A stretch of DNA of 64,000 nt from Lutraria lutraria (lineage: Eukaryota; Mollusca; Bivalvia; Venerida; Mactridae). Numbering within the stretch: position 1 is the stretch's first letter; every line of letters begins with the position of its first letter. Shown one piece after another: positions 47,901-62,900 of the stretch. The position numbers were made by a program, and so were the translations under genes. The stretch covers positions 6,474,138 to 6,538,137 of the forward strand of contig OZ026833.1 of assembly GCA_964023205.1 (NCBI GenBank). The letters run 5' to 3'. The notes under the pieces were generated by a model. It made no database searches. It was given only the letters and a program-made list of their open reading frames with translations, and was not told where the DNA came from.

Positions 47901-50900
47901 ATGTGTATTATTATTTTTATAGTGGCTTTGAATGTACAGCTTTTATGTACCATTTTAAGTAGAAATAGTTTATAAAGAAGACAAACCAAAACACGTTTAC
48001 AACCGTAATATAAAATACATTTATAGCGATGGTTAAGCAAGTCTATACACACATTACAAAAGTGTTGGGTCGTAAAATATTCTATATTCATGTGAAACTT
48101 TTATGAATTCCTGAACAAGTTATCGGAAGATAAATAAATATCTTAAGAATAATATTAAATTTTCATTCAAGCTTTAAATGATCAATATTTACACACGGTA
48201 TTTTCCATAAACAAACAAATGAAGTTTCGAAAATACTCCGACTTGATTTCAACCTATTTTAAACTGAAAAATACACATTGTTGTGTCCTTTCTCCCCATG
48301 TCCGTAATTTTTATTTACCAACTCCCGACATTTGTCTAAGCTATAACCGTTATCAGCTCTCCCATTTCTATGGCTTTTAACTTTCTATATTCGAAATGCA
48401 CTGATTACAAAAGAACTATACCGTGTTCCATCCTCCTGATGTTATGCATGTATTTGTATTTGAAATATGCACACTTTGTTTGCTATATATATATACAGTG
48501 CAACCTTTCTACAACGACCCTCTCTTGAGAAACAACCTACCTTTAACAACAGCATTATCTTTGCCCACGGCACTATTTAACTATTAATTCAATCTCTCTA
48601 GAGCAATATCCTTAAAACAACAACATATTTTCCTATTCCCCAAAGGGTGTTGCTTTTGAGAAGTTGCACTGTATATGTATGTGATTGTTTGTTTGTTAAT
48701 TGAGTTTTACGCCCCTTTTAAACAGTCAGAGTCATATATCTAACCATCGTTCCTGGGAAGAACAAATACTAGACTCCCATCCTCTGTAAGCAATCGCCTA
48801 CTTTCTCGCATAAAGAGGAACGGTCTGTCAGTGAGAGGTTACAGTGATTTATGGGGCGACCTTAACCACTCGACCTCGAAAGCGGGCCTTGTATGTGTTT
48901 GAACTCGGTTTACTGTGTACAAGACGGAATAAAGTTACTGTTGTGTAAATGTATTTATTTCTCTATATATCATAGTTTGGTACATTTGTGTCAGGAGGGG
49001 GAGAATACGTATTACAACCACCAGATAATACACACAAACAACATACTGTATCCAAACTTCCTAAAGGACATCCGATGAGATTTGACTCCGTGAAATCTCC
49101 AAATTTTGGTAAGTGAAATCAACCTTTTGAAGACCGGACCTCATCCGGACCTTGCGAAAAGGCCGTTTCTTCAGAATTCCAGTGTTCAGAGAACTTTTAA
49201 TAGACAACATAAATCGTACTTTTCGGGGGGGGGGGGGTAATTCCGGTTTTGGGCGGTTTAAGTGTAGTTTTATAATATACGAAATAATTAACATTAAAAT
49301 CTCACTTTCGAAATCACCGGTACGAGATACAGGAGTACCGGGTATTTTTATCTCTGCTCTTATTCCTGATCCTTTATCGTGGCCAGTATAAGGTACAAAT
49401 ACACACCTCACTTCTCTCCTGAGATTTTCTTAACACAGTTCTAGGCTCGGTAGCTGAAATGGTCACACTGAAAAGGCGTCCCTGAAATATCTCAAGGCAA
49501 AGACGAGATTCGAACCTGCGACCTTTCTTGAAGTACTCCAGCTTGTATCTCGGTGCTTTACACGTGGTACGATAAAATCCAGGATGAACTATTCGAAATA
49601 AGAGTTCAGATATAAATACCCGGTTCTCTCCCCTTCCTTCTCTAGTTACCATTGCTGTCGAATGGGCCGATATATAACAGTTAAAATTGAATTATTCTGA
49701 CTGAGACTTATCTAGTTTATTGGCATGTTATTCTTCACAGTTCCATCTGAAAGACCGAAAACTTCGAAATCAAGCAGTGACAGACATAGACGACAAGCCT
49801 CTGACAGCTATGTAGTAGAGATATTTTTTGTAGTTGACTATTCCATCTATCAATTGTAAGTATGTTCAATGTTCTATAAACATCGATATACAAGTTTTAC
49901 ATTGAGTTATCGTTCCTGTTCCGATCACGTACTGACAAATCTCTAAACAAATCCTATGTTTGGCTAAGACAAAATTTTGCCTTTATTGACCGGTGACCTT
50001 TGAGCGGAGGTCATTTTATTCTATAGAATCAATGACAGTTCTAAAGGAATGACTTTAATTCGGAGATTTGATTGTAGTCGTTGATTTTCGTTTGCTATTT
50101 TTGATGAGATGAAATCCATATAATTCGTCCCGGAAAGACCCGGATACTATATATACTTCATCATTATTTCTTGCCACGTTTGTAATTGTAGTTGGTATGC
50201 CAAGACAACTGGTGAAAATGACAGACAAAAAGCTACAATCACTTTGATCAAACAGTTCTACGCTTTCGTTTTAAGTGCAGTAAGTATTCAGAAAAGTTTT
50301 AAGGTGGTTCACTGTAACATTTAAGGAAAACCTTCACGTTTGAAGTGGTTAAGTACGCTTAGAGATTTTTTTGGGGGCAAACGTGACCTCCGTCACATAT
50401 GATTCTGAAACTACTAAATTTCTTTAAATAGATTTTAATTTAGAAATTGACAAAAAAATATGGACCACTGATATTAAATTCTTCATATATATTACTGTAT
50501 TTGAAAGAACCAGTTAGACATAGCAAGTACATTAAAAATACTGAAAACCAGATCTTTCCGGATGGAGCCAAAAGTCTGTTTTTTTCTGAGAATTCCGGCT
50601 TACTGAGAACTTTTGATGAATTTAAAGAAAAATGAGACTTGAAAAATAGTCCGATTTTCAGGGAAATTTCGGTTATCAGTGAGTCCGGTTATCAGTGAGT
50701 CCGGTTATCAGTGAGTCCGATTATCGGGGAGTTTACTATATATGCATTTATACTTTTAACTGTCATGTGTTTGATTTATCTGTAACCCTTTTTATATGCA
50801 TCTGCATAATTTATGCAACTACATGTACTTTTTGTACTTGCTTTTCAGTACATACTTATATGATTTTAATTACCGCCAATTCTTTTGTTTATTGGGCGAT

Positions 50901-53900
50901 GAACATGCTTTATGTTTATAGCAATAAATATTCTAACTAGACTTGGCGTGATTTGACTCTAGTGGTTATTTGCACATTGTCATTCACTTTTTTGTCTTTG
51001 TCTATGTTTTGCGGTCTTCCCACATTTTAAAACTTCCATGGACAGTTTTTTAGACTGAACGAAAGCTCAGCCCTCTTAAGCCGTCACTTGCTCGGCGCGT
51101 ACGAATTTTGGTGATGACCAAAGCACTACTTTTTTCTACATCCGCTATACAATTGTTAAAGTAGTTCTCGTTCCACGTTTCACTGCAAGTTTATGTTAGT
51201 TCAGTTTCCATGAGTACTTTCAGTGCAGTTAGTTTGTTGAAATTATTGCTTGCATTGCATCAATTTATATTCTCTGATGTATTACAGATTAATCTACGGT
51301 ATGAAAGTGTCACTGGTAATGGCTACACTTTATCATGTGCATATGCTGGTATATATATTGCTGACGTAAGTATCTTTTTTATCTTTTTAAGTAACAAAGT
51401 GTTAATGTATTTGCGACTAATGACGTCATTGTTGACATAATTCAAATTTGAATACGTGTACATGTATTTCATTGGTCGAGAACGTTCATGTGGTGAAAAC
51501 CAGAAAACATGATAATGAATAAATTTTCTTTTCAAAACCAAACCTTGGCAATAGTATATTTTTGTGTTCTTATGTTTACAGAGTAGTAGTGCAGCAAGTT
51601 TCATTGAACCTTACATTCAGGATCGTGGTTTTGATAGACTGACATTTGATGCTAGTACAGTTTTGGGCACATTCAAGGATTGGGCAGAGTCGTCTGATTT
51701 AACGTCGTACAATTACGACCACGCTATGATGTTTTCCGGGTACGAAATACAGATATATTTCTAATACATGTATTTACGCGATTGAAAATGCGAATGGTAG
51801 TTTATTGGATAATTATAAGATGTACCACTTGTTTGGAGACAACATTGGGTGGACCAAGACCTTGACCCGGGGTTGATATTAAATGAACATGTTTTGTGCA
51901 GTAAATCCCCTGAACACCGGAATTCTCCGAAAATCGAACGATTTTCAAGGTTCAAATTTTAACCTTATTTATCAAAAAAAAATCTGAAAACCGGAATTCT
52001 AAGAAAAACGACTTTCGGCCAGGTCCGGATGGGGCCCGGTCTTCAGTGAATTTACTGTACCAAACTCAGTACTGATAAAGTTATAACTTACATCAAACAG
52101 TGCAATACAAGTGTGTTTCTAGTCAAGCTGTGTCTTCTAGAAACATGCAACAAACGCATCGTCCCTGGTCCTTTCACGGCGCTTTTGGCGATTCACCTTC
52201 AAGCTAATATTAGTTCATTACGATAGAATAAAACAACTCTAAATCTAGATAAAACATACAGTACAGTTCAACCTCTCTAGAACGGCCCTCTCTTGAGCAA
52301 CAACCCTCCTTTAAACAACAGCATGTTTTTTCCCACTGCATGATTTAACTATTGATTTAACCTCTCTATAGCAGCACCCTCTCAACAACAACCTATTTTT
52401 GCTACTCACAAAGGGTGTTGCTTTGGAGAGCGTGGATTGTATTGTTTTTCTAAAACCGTCAGTGTACATTTCTGTATGTTCATCCTTCCAGATACGAGAT
52501 GGGCTCTATAGATGATGGAATATTCTACGAAGGTACTGCAGGTAAGTTGTTTTTTTTTAGTTTCATATTCCACGTCTTTCAGGTATGATCGTTTTTGAAA
52601 GTGTTTATTTCATGCTCGTATGGGCATATTGATTGGTAAAATCATGCGACGCAGTCACTCGGGGTGCCGTGATAACTGGAACGAACTTCTTACCTGACCA
52701 AATAAAACATCCAAAACGCCAACCCTTGTCATTAATTTTACATGTGCGTACACAGAAAATCCATAGCCAGCCAACTGTATTTCGATAGTTTTACACAAAG
52801 ACCTGTATTCATCATAATTTTGGAAAAACCTACCTTGTTGGCATGCAAAATGGGTGCTCGCAACAAGGAACGGAAGTTCCTTACAACATTTTGCCGAAGG
52901 ATAAATTATACTCGTTCTGAGCTAAACGGGCGTGTGGGAGGTAGATGGTTTTTATCTAGGTGTACACAAGTGTTCTTCCTCAACCGTTGTAGCTTTGAAA
53001 GTTGCCTAATGACAATGGTATACTTTACTGCTTATTACAGTCCAACCACCCGATTCTGAACATCCCTAATCCGAACTTCGAACCTCTTTAACTGTTCTAA
53101 TCCGGAATCTTCTCTTAACCGAACACGTCAGCTGGTCATAATTTTTACTATGTATTTAATGCTAAAAAGAATCACAGTTTTATCAATCCGAACAAATTCG
53201 GATTTGAAAGGTTCTACTGCATAGTGTATCTTTATAACCTAATTTACGTCATTTTTCTCGGACACAGCCCTTCATTTTACAAATATGTATCTTACGTACA
53301 TGTATATATTTCACAGGATTAGCATACACACCAGGCGCTTGTACAAGTTTCCAATATTCTATCAACGAAGATCACTTTGATGCTGGTCTAGCTACAATTG
53401 CTGCCCATGAGTTGGGTCATAAGTAAGTTTATACTGAATTCGTTCAAAATATTGTATAACTCTAGATCAGATGAGATTCGGGAACTTTTAATGTACTCTT
53501 AATTTGATAGATTAGATATACATGACCTAGTATAAGGCATACGATAACTGGATTTCGACTTCATGGGGACATAGCGCATTGTTTTAAGGAATTTAGTTAA
53601 TTTTCTTTGGCATAATTGCCACTTACTACTGTAAGTATGAATAAATACCATTTTACACAAAACATTCAACATATCACAAACCCAATCTTCCGACAACCAC
53701 TGTGGTAGACAAACTCCCACAGCGGTTACCTCCCTTGATCAGTATATTAGCAAAGCGTGATGTAACCGGTGTGAGGAGTTCGTGTGGTAGAGTGTTCACA
53801 GTCTCTGGCAAGTGACCACTAGACTTCATCTCAACGAGTCAAAGTCCACGCGGTTAAAGAAATTGCGAGGAACATATGAGGAAGCATTCAAGACATGTGG

Positions 53901-56900
53901 TTCTGTCCAAGTGAACACACGCTGTCTACCTCTTCCGATAAAGATGGAAATATTAGCAAAGGACTTATGCTGTTAGCACGATGTACGCGCACGGTCAAAC
54001 CAGCGAGCAAAGGCCACCCTTTGGAAAGATAAATGTTGTCCCCTATTGCCAGGTTGCCTTTCTTCAGAGGTTTAAAAACAATGACCTTATATCACTGGAT
54101 GGTCTTTGTTCGGAGGTCGCAGCTAACACAGGTTTGACCGTATAACCACAAAAACCCTTTGTTTTCAGTTTGAATTCCCAGCATGATGGTGTTTCGCCGA
54201 ATACCTGCAGTTCGACAGACGGATATGTTATGGCCCCTTCTTCCGGCGTCAGTACTAATACAACTAAGAATTTATTGGCGTATGAATTCTCACGCTGTTC
54301 AATGGACTACTTTGATGAATACATACAAGCAATGAACAAGTAAGTACATGCATAGTGGTTCTGTTCATTTCTCTATCTTATGTTGAATGCAATGATTTCA
54401 GAGCAATCAAATTTTATCATGACAACAATATCTTCGTCTTGACACTAAATCTCTAGTTTCAGAATGAATTTTAACTTGTTCGACTGTTTTCAGACAATGC
54501 TAAACAGGCAAAGAACCTTAAATGGCGAGGCATTGCATAGAAAGCAGAATTTGTTTTATGCTTTTATCGAATGTCGTTGTAGCTTTCACCTTCGACATGT
54601 ATAAAGTATATTTGGAAGTGAGCAATTACATAGGGTGCGTCCGTTATTGAGTAGTCTCTGACAAGTATTCACTAACCTCGCACCCTTGTGAGCGGGATCA
54701 AAGATCCACTATTGAGTAGTCTCTGACAAGTATTCACTAACCTCGCACCTTTGTGAGCGGGATCAAAGATCCACTATTGAGTAGTCTCTGACGAGTATTC
54801 ACTAACCTCGCACCCTTGTGAGCGGGATCAAAGATCCACTATTGAGTAGTCTCTGACAAGTATTCACTAACCTCGCACCTTTGTGAGCGGGATCAAAGAT
54901 CCACTATTGAGTAGTCTCTGACAAGTATTCACTAACCTCGCACCTTTGTGAGCGGGATCAAAGATCCACTATTGAGTAGTCTCTGACAAGTATTCACTAA
55001 CCTCGCACCTTTGTGAGCGGGATCAAAGATCCACTATTGAGTAGTCTCTGACAAGTATTCACTAACCTCGCACCTTTGTGAGCGGGATCAAAGATCCACT
55101 ATTGAGTAGTCTCTGACGAGTATTCACTAACCTCGCACCTTTGTGAGCGGGATCAAAGATCCACTATTGAGTAGTCTCTGACAAGTATTCACTAACCTCG
55201 CACCTTTGTGAGCGGGATCAAAGATCCACTATTGAGTAGTCTCTGACAAGTATTCACTAACCTCGCACCTTTGTGAGCGGGATCAAAGATCCACTATTGA
55301 GTAGTCTCTGACAAGTATTCACTAACCTCGCACCTTTGTGAGCGGGATCAAAGATCCACTATTGAGTAGTCTCTGACGAGTATTCACTAACCTCGCACCC
55401 TTGTGAGCGGGATCAAAGATCCACTATTGAGTAGTCTCTGACGAGTATTCACTAACCTCGCACCCTTGTGAGCGGGATCAAAGATCCACTATTGAGTAGT
55501 CTCTGACAAGTATTCACTAACCTCGCACCTTTGTGAGCGGGATCAAAGATCCACTATTGAGTAGTCTCTGACGAGTATTCACTAACCTCGCACCTTTGTG
55601 AGCGGGATCAAAGATCCACTATTGAGTAGTCTCTGACAAGTATTCACTAACCTCGCACCTTTGTGAGCGGGATCAAAGTTCCTATTTGTGAAAGCTATCC
55701 AGCTGACTGACAGGTGTTCGAATACGCATACGAGATATTGTACAATAAATGTCTTCGATGTCAACAATACTATCACATACATCAGTTTATTATTCTGACC
55801 CGATAATATCTCACATTCAATTTGTTCTATACAGTGCCGGAACAAACTGCCTGTCTGAATTAACTGCTAATTACAACACGAGTGATCTAGAGCCGTTTGC
55901 TGACGACATCATTGGTCAGATATATACAGCTGATCAGCAATGTGAAGAAATTAGAGGACAGGGTTCGTTTGTGTGGCGGGTAAGTTTTTCTAGACGAATT
56001 ATACCTACGAGTATTTGTTTATTATAGCTGTTTGCGAGTACTTACTGTATATTGTCTATTACTAGTTTGGCCAATCCAGGCCATTTGATTGGCTAATGGT
56101 GATTTCGGTCATTTTTGATTGGTCAATCATTGGACCGGCTATTCGTCGCGTTACCTGTCATGTTTGGCTGAATCTGTTCGTCTGCTCTGTTGTTGAAACG
56201 CAAATAATAATCATGATTGTTAAAATATGTGTATTACATGTACATGTATCTATAACTTGTAAATATGTTATACTCTCCATAATGGAGGAATGAATAAAAG
56301 CAACTTCATAAAAAAAAACTTGAACCAATGCTTCTCGTAATTCGTCTAACTATAACGTTTTGTTATAGTTGTTCTTGTTCTAATGTTAACGGAAAGCATT
56401 TTTACGGTAAAGATGAGCTTACACGCGAATTTACGGTAAGACTATAAGGGTTGTTAGTCCGCAAAGCACAAAAATCGACTGACCTAATACAGGTGCTATT
56501 GTATTACCAACTAATAAAAAATCGATAATTCAAAAATGCTAAAAAAATATCTTCACTGTGAGCATTGCAAGGATTCTGAGTCAGGGGTTTAAGTCTTTAA
56601 GATAAACAGATGATGCTGTTAATGGTGTTTATGATGACTATGATAATGGTGACGATGACGATGGTAACGATGATGATGATGATAATGATGACAATGATTA
56701 TGCTGCTGATGATGAAGATTAAAATGTCAATGGCGATAATGATGATGATAATTGATGATGATGATGATGATGGACTACAATATCGCTTGACAAGTATTTG
56801 ATATTCAGCTATTCAAACTAAATTTCTGATAAGATTGTGTCAATAACAATCGGGATTATAACAGAGATTGTAATATCATAAAATGTTGGTCCCAATTTAC

Positions 56901-59900
56901 TTCCATACAAATATTGTGATACATACTTGCATCGTTTCAGCGTGGGTACGCTTCAGACTATGAAGACGTTTGTTCCTTCCTGTTATGCGCAAATCCTGAT
57001 CAGATTACCTCGTCCTCTTACCATCTAGCATTGGAGGGAACCACGTGTGGAGATAGGAAGGTCAGACACATCCCAATATACAATAAACCCCCTGAATACC
57101 GGACTCCCTGAAATCCGAAATTTCTTGAAAATCGGACCAAGTCCCATTCTTTTCGGAATTTATGAAACTTTCTCTGAAAAAAACCCCGGAATTTTCAGAT
57201 AACTAAGCTTTAAACTCAGTCCACAAGGGGCTCGGTTTTCAGGGGCTTTATATTTTACGTTAGGGGCTATCTTTATAAAATAATGTTTGTTTGCACTTCA
57301 CTTTCTTATTAAAAAATCACCGATCCCAATTGTTATTGCGATTTAGACGAGTTTTCGTTCTTTAATCCAGCTTTCCGCACGTATGTATTCATTGTTTAAA
57401 AACTACTGGTAGCTACCTCCTACTTAACAACCCAATTTAACGCCGCATAACCTCAAAGAAACAACATATTTTTAAGCATTGTCTTATTGACCTTTGAACA
57501 GTGATTTGTTCTAAAGTTCTCTTTTCTGTAAACCGCATTAACCACTTGCTTTAGATATGATGTTATATTTTAGATTAAAGTTTTAACAGATGTTAATAAG
57601 ACTATGTTACTGACCGACTAAAGTATGTTCATTATGAGAAATAATACACACGTTTTTACAACGGCATCGGTTTCTGTAAATATCGATCAATTAATTTATT
57701 GATAATTGATTTCTGTGAATATTGATTTTTTTATTAATAATTGATTTCTGTAAATATTAATTTATCAATAATTGATGTCTGTAAATATTGTTCAATTAAT
57801 TGATCAATAATTGATTTCTGTAAGTATTGATTAATTAATTGATAAATCATTGATAGTATGTTTGTATTTACAGCTTTGTGAGAAAGGTGTTTGTGTTAGC
57901 AATTCCTCAGCGCCAGCAGCAAAGAATGGTAAGTAAATACGAAAAAACTTCATTTCACAATAAAGGCATATTAATACCAATGTTTCAAAATATCCTTTAT
58001 ATCACAATTTGATAATAAGGCCACCTCAATAAATAGAGTTTTGTCCTTTTTGTTCACGTCTTTTTTGAAATTCAAATGTCGTTGGTTGGTTTCGGCAAAA
58101 TTCAAATTTCATCGGTTGTTTTTGGTAAAATTCAAATTTCATTTTTTTGTAAACTTCAAATTTCAAAGGTTGTTTTTGGTAAAATTCAAATTTCATTTTT
58201 TTGTAAACTTCAAATTTCAAAGGTTGGTTTTGGTAAAATTCAAACTTCATTGCTTGTTTTTTTGTAAAATTCAACTTTCATTGGATGTGAATAATTCGAA
58301 GAAAAAAATAAACACATAAAACAATATGACAACGTTGCATATTTCAGCCTCATGCTTATATGGTGATGTCCCTTACAATGTACCAAGTTCAAATCCTCCA
58401 GCCTCTTGTTCAGAATTTCTTGGCACTCCTAGTACATCGTACATTTGTTACACTGAATATTTTAGAGATTTCTGTTGTGACACTTGTGAAGCAGTTCGTC
58501 TGGAGAACGAGGGAATTGAGAGTAAGTCGAAAATAGAGTACACTGATAATTAGATCGTAAATCGCAAATAAAGCTAAATAAAATCAAGTAGAATAAAGGA
58601 AAATGAGAATGTTATTGTTGTTATCTTATAAGCGTATCATACATACAGTTTAAGTACACTATATATTTTGTGCCTTTTAGTTTAAAAGACTAAATGCACT
58701 GAATAAAGAATTTATTTAGCGTTGTTTTATTTGTTTCATTTGTAATAATATTATGTAAAAAATAACTTCAATATACATTATTAATGTATCTGAATTATTA
58801 TGTTCAGTTAATTAAAGAAAATCTGCCCAGCCGTCCGTCCGTCTGTCTGTTCGTTCGTTCTTTCTAATAGCAAATGTCTCTAGTAAATCGCTCTCGTGCA
58901 TCTATTAAAACACGAACAATAACCTAACATTGAAATTCACATTGAACATTTAATATATTGTAACTTGTTTGTTTGCTATTGTTATTACGCGATGCACTTG
59001 AAGACAAAAATGACTTTTAATGACTGTCTGGTTTTTGCACACTTTTTGTGAATTAATTTTTTACTGATTAAATATAAATATTTCAATCATACAGCATTTT
59101 GATTGTTGATCCCAAGGCAGTTATAATTGACTTTATACCTTAAAGGAAGAAAATGCTTCTAACTACATTTGTAGTACTCTACCTTTTCTATGATTATATA
59201 CCATTTTTAAATTCCAAAATTACGCAGTTCAGAAAAAGCTTGAGGTGAGTGATTTATAAATGATTCATTCTACAAATTTAATGAAAAACAAATCAGGAGT
59301 ATAATGCTTGTTTTAGGGACTGAAATCATTAAATTAAACTTGAATATATTTACAGGTTGTGAATATGGTGACAAAGCTGCATGGTGTGCAGACTTATCTT
59401 TAAATGATTGTTTCTCAAATGATGCCACGTGTTGTAGCTTTTGTTCCCAGAATGCTCTCGACATCCCAGGTATTTTACATATTTAATTTTTATGTGCAGT
59501 TCGTCGTAAAACATGTATAAATATGTTTCTGTAATTTTGGATAACTGTACCAGGAGCGTACGAATTTCGTAGAATATGGGTCCAAAAATAGGGATTGTGA
59601 TTCAGAAGTATAAAAAGGCAAAACAGTACGATACCCAGGAATCAGATAAAACAATGATCCATGAAAATGATCTGTCTGAATTGTACTCCCTTTTTGCGAA
59701 TAAATTCTTTACTGGCAAGCTATAGATTTGTTAATTTAATACACAATGTATATACAACGGTAAAGCAAACGATAGAATACTTATGCGTTTAATTGTGTTA
59801 CATGTACTTCTTTGCATTAATATCTTAAATAAAAAAAGTTAAATTAGAAAGAAGTACATACATTTTTGAATCAAAATAAATACAAAATTATGTGTTTAGG

Positions 59901-62900
59901 TATACACCATATCTAAGACACTGATATCATACTAACTTGACTTTTAATGTTGTATCTAGGTTGTCCGTATGGGGATCGGGCTACAGGTTGTACACTGGCA
60001 AATTGTGCGTCGAGTTCAGACTTGTGCTGTGAGACTTGCTACGTACCTCCTTCGACCACAACTACTCCCACAACTACAACCACTCCCACCACTACAACCA
60101 CTCCCACCACTACAACCACTCCCACCACTACAACCACTCCCACTACTACAACCACTCCCACTACTACAACCACTCCCACTACTACAACCACTCCCACTAC
60201 TACAACCACTCCCACGACTACAACCACTCCCACCACTACAACCACTCCCACCACTACAACCACTCCCACCACTACAACCACTCCCACCACTACAACCACT
60301 CCCACTACTACAACCACTCCCACTACTACAACCACTCCCACTACTACAACCACTCCCACCACTACAACCACTCCCACTACTACAACCACTCCCACCACTA
60401 CAACCACTCCCACCACTACAACCACTCCCACTACTACAACCACTCCCACTACTACAACCACTCCCACTACTACAACCACTCCCACTACTACAACCACTCC
60501 CACTACTACAACCACTCCCACGACTACAACCACTCCCACAACTACAACCACTCCCACAACCACAACCACTCCCACAACCTCCACATCTACTACAACTACT
60601 CCCACAACCTCCACATCTACTACAACTACTCCCACAACCTCCACATCTACTACAACTACTCCCACAACCTCCACATCTACTACAACTACTCCCACAACCT
60701 CCACATCTACTACAACTACTCCCACAACCTCCACATCTACTACAACTACTCCCACAACCTCCACATCTACTACAACTACTCCCACAACCTCCACATCTAC
60801 TACAACTACTCCCACAACCTCCACATCTACTACAACTACTCCCACAACTACAACCACTCCCACAACTACAACTACTCCCACAACCTCCACATCTACTACA
60901 ACTACTCCCACAACCTCCACATCTACTACAACTACTCCCACAACCTCCACATCTACTACAACTACTCCCACAACCTCCACATCTACTACAACTACTCCCA
61001 CAACCTCCACATCTACTACAACTACTCCCACAACTACAACCACTCCCACAACTACAACTACTCCCACAACCTCCACATCTACTACAACTACTCCCACAAC
61101 CTCCACATCTACTACAACTACTCCCACAACCTCCACATCTACTACAACTACTCCCACAACCTCCACATCTACTACAACTACTCCCACAACCTCCACATCT
61201 ACTACAACTACTCCCACAACTACAACCACTCCCACAACTACAACTACTCCCACAACTACAACTACTCCCACAACCTCCACATCTACTACAACTACTCCCA
61301 CAACCTCCACATCTACTACAACTGCTCCCACGACTACAACTACTCCCACAACCTCCACATCTACTACAACCACTCCCACAACTACAACTACTTCCACAAC
61401 CTCCACATCTACTACAACTACTCCCACAACCTCCACATCTACTACAACTGCTCCCACGACTACAACTACTCCCACAACCTCCACATCTACTACAACTGCT
61501 CCCACAACTACAACCACTCCCACTACTACAACTACTCCCACAACCTCCACATCTACTACAACTGCTCCCACGACTTCGACCTCTACCACCACACCAACGA
61601 CTACAACCAATCCTACGACTACAACCACTCCCACAACTACGACCACAACCACTCCCACTACCCCAACTACTACCACTACAACAACTCCCACTACTGTAAC
61701 CACTCCCACAACTACAACCAGCAACACTCCCACGACTACGACTACCACTACTTCTACAACAACAACTACCCCGACGTCTACAACCACTCCTACAACTTCA
61801 CAGACTCCTACAACCTCAACTACTTCCACAACCACCCTCACTACGACAACAACTCCTACAACTATAATGACTTCTACAACTTCAACCGCATCGACTTCTT
61901 CAGTATCTACTGAAACCAACCGCAATCAAAGACCTGTTTTAGTTGTTGTTGTTGTGATTGTTTTCATTATTGATATGTCCAACAGAGACATCGATGATGC
62001 TGTTATATTTGAAGTTCGCATCCAGGTATGAATATAACATCTTAGAGTCTGAATGAATGGTTTAATACTTAATAATAATCAATTCTATGCTTGAGTACTG
62101 ATAAATTTTACTCTGAAGTAATATCAGAGTACTAAAGCAGGTGATCAGAAAAATAAAAGTCATTTTTCTAGTAACTTTGCAAGGACAAAGTGGTAGGAAA
62201 GTTTAATTTTTTTCTATTTTCCTTTCGTAACATACCTCTCCCTTTGGATCACTATTATTTTTAAAAAAACTTCCACGTGTGAAACGTTAAAGTCGGTGCT
62301 AAAATAACAGAGTCGGTCAAGGTAATTGGGAACATATAATGGCATCGGTGAAGCTTAGTAAGATGGTAGTTCAGCATGTAACCGTGATGATTTAAATAAA
62401 TTGAATTATATCTTAAAGTGCTTTTTCCTTAAATTCTTAAAAAAGAAAGATAAACATTGCGAATAGTTTAATGAATTTGATCAATCACGTTTTTCTTTAT
62501 CATGTATTTAGCGGTGATCGGCGATTGAGTGGTAACCCGCTGAATGAGTCTTGGGTTCGATTTTTGGCTGCGCTTTTCTAATTTCTCGGGCACGGTTTTT
62601 GCAGTGTCCTCATACCAATTACCGAGCCAAGTACTGTGTCTAAAAAATCACTGGGAAAGGGCGATACATCGGTTCTTAACATCAGACACGATGAAGAACC
62701 AGGAAAAACTATTCGAAAAGAGTAGGGATATAAAAATGCCCGGTTCTACTGTATCTTATCCCTGTCTTTCTTTAGCGGCTGTGAAATGACTATAGTTGTC
62801 GAATAGACCATTAATCAACAGATAAATAAATTATCATGTATTTACTTTCTTATATTTACAGTTGATTATCTACTATCAACGAAAGATGGGCAACAGATTT

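Noticed and set aside
54646..55680. 65-bp array as a CRISPR array
   Set aside because: Units are head-to-tail without unique spacers, and the region lies in a eukaryotic intron.
60039..61925. Antisense and other-frame ORFs over the mucin tract (Val/Gly-rich, His/Asn/Tyr-rich, Leu/Pro/Gln-rich)
   Set aside because: They are shadows of the T/P repeat. Only the T/P frame joins the cysteine module upstream and the SEA-like region downstream with correct phases.
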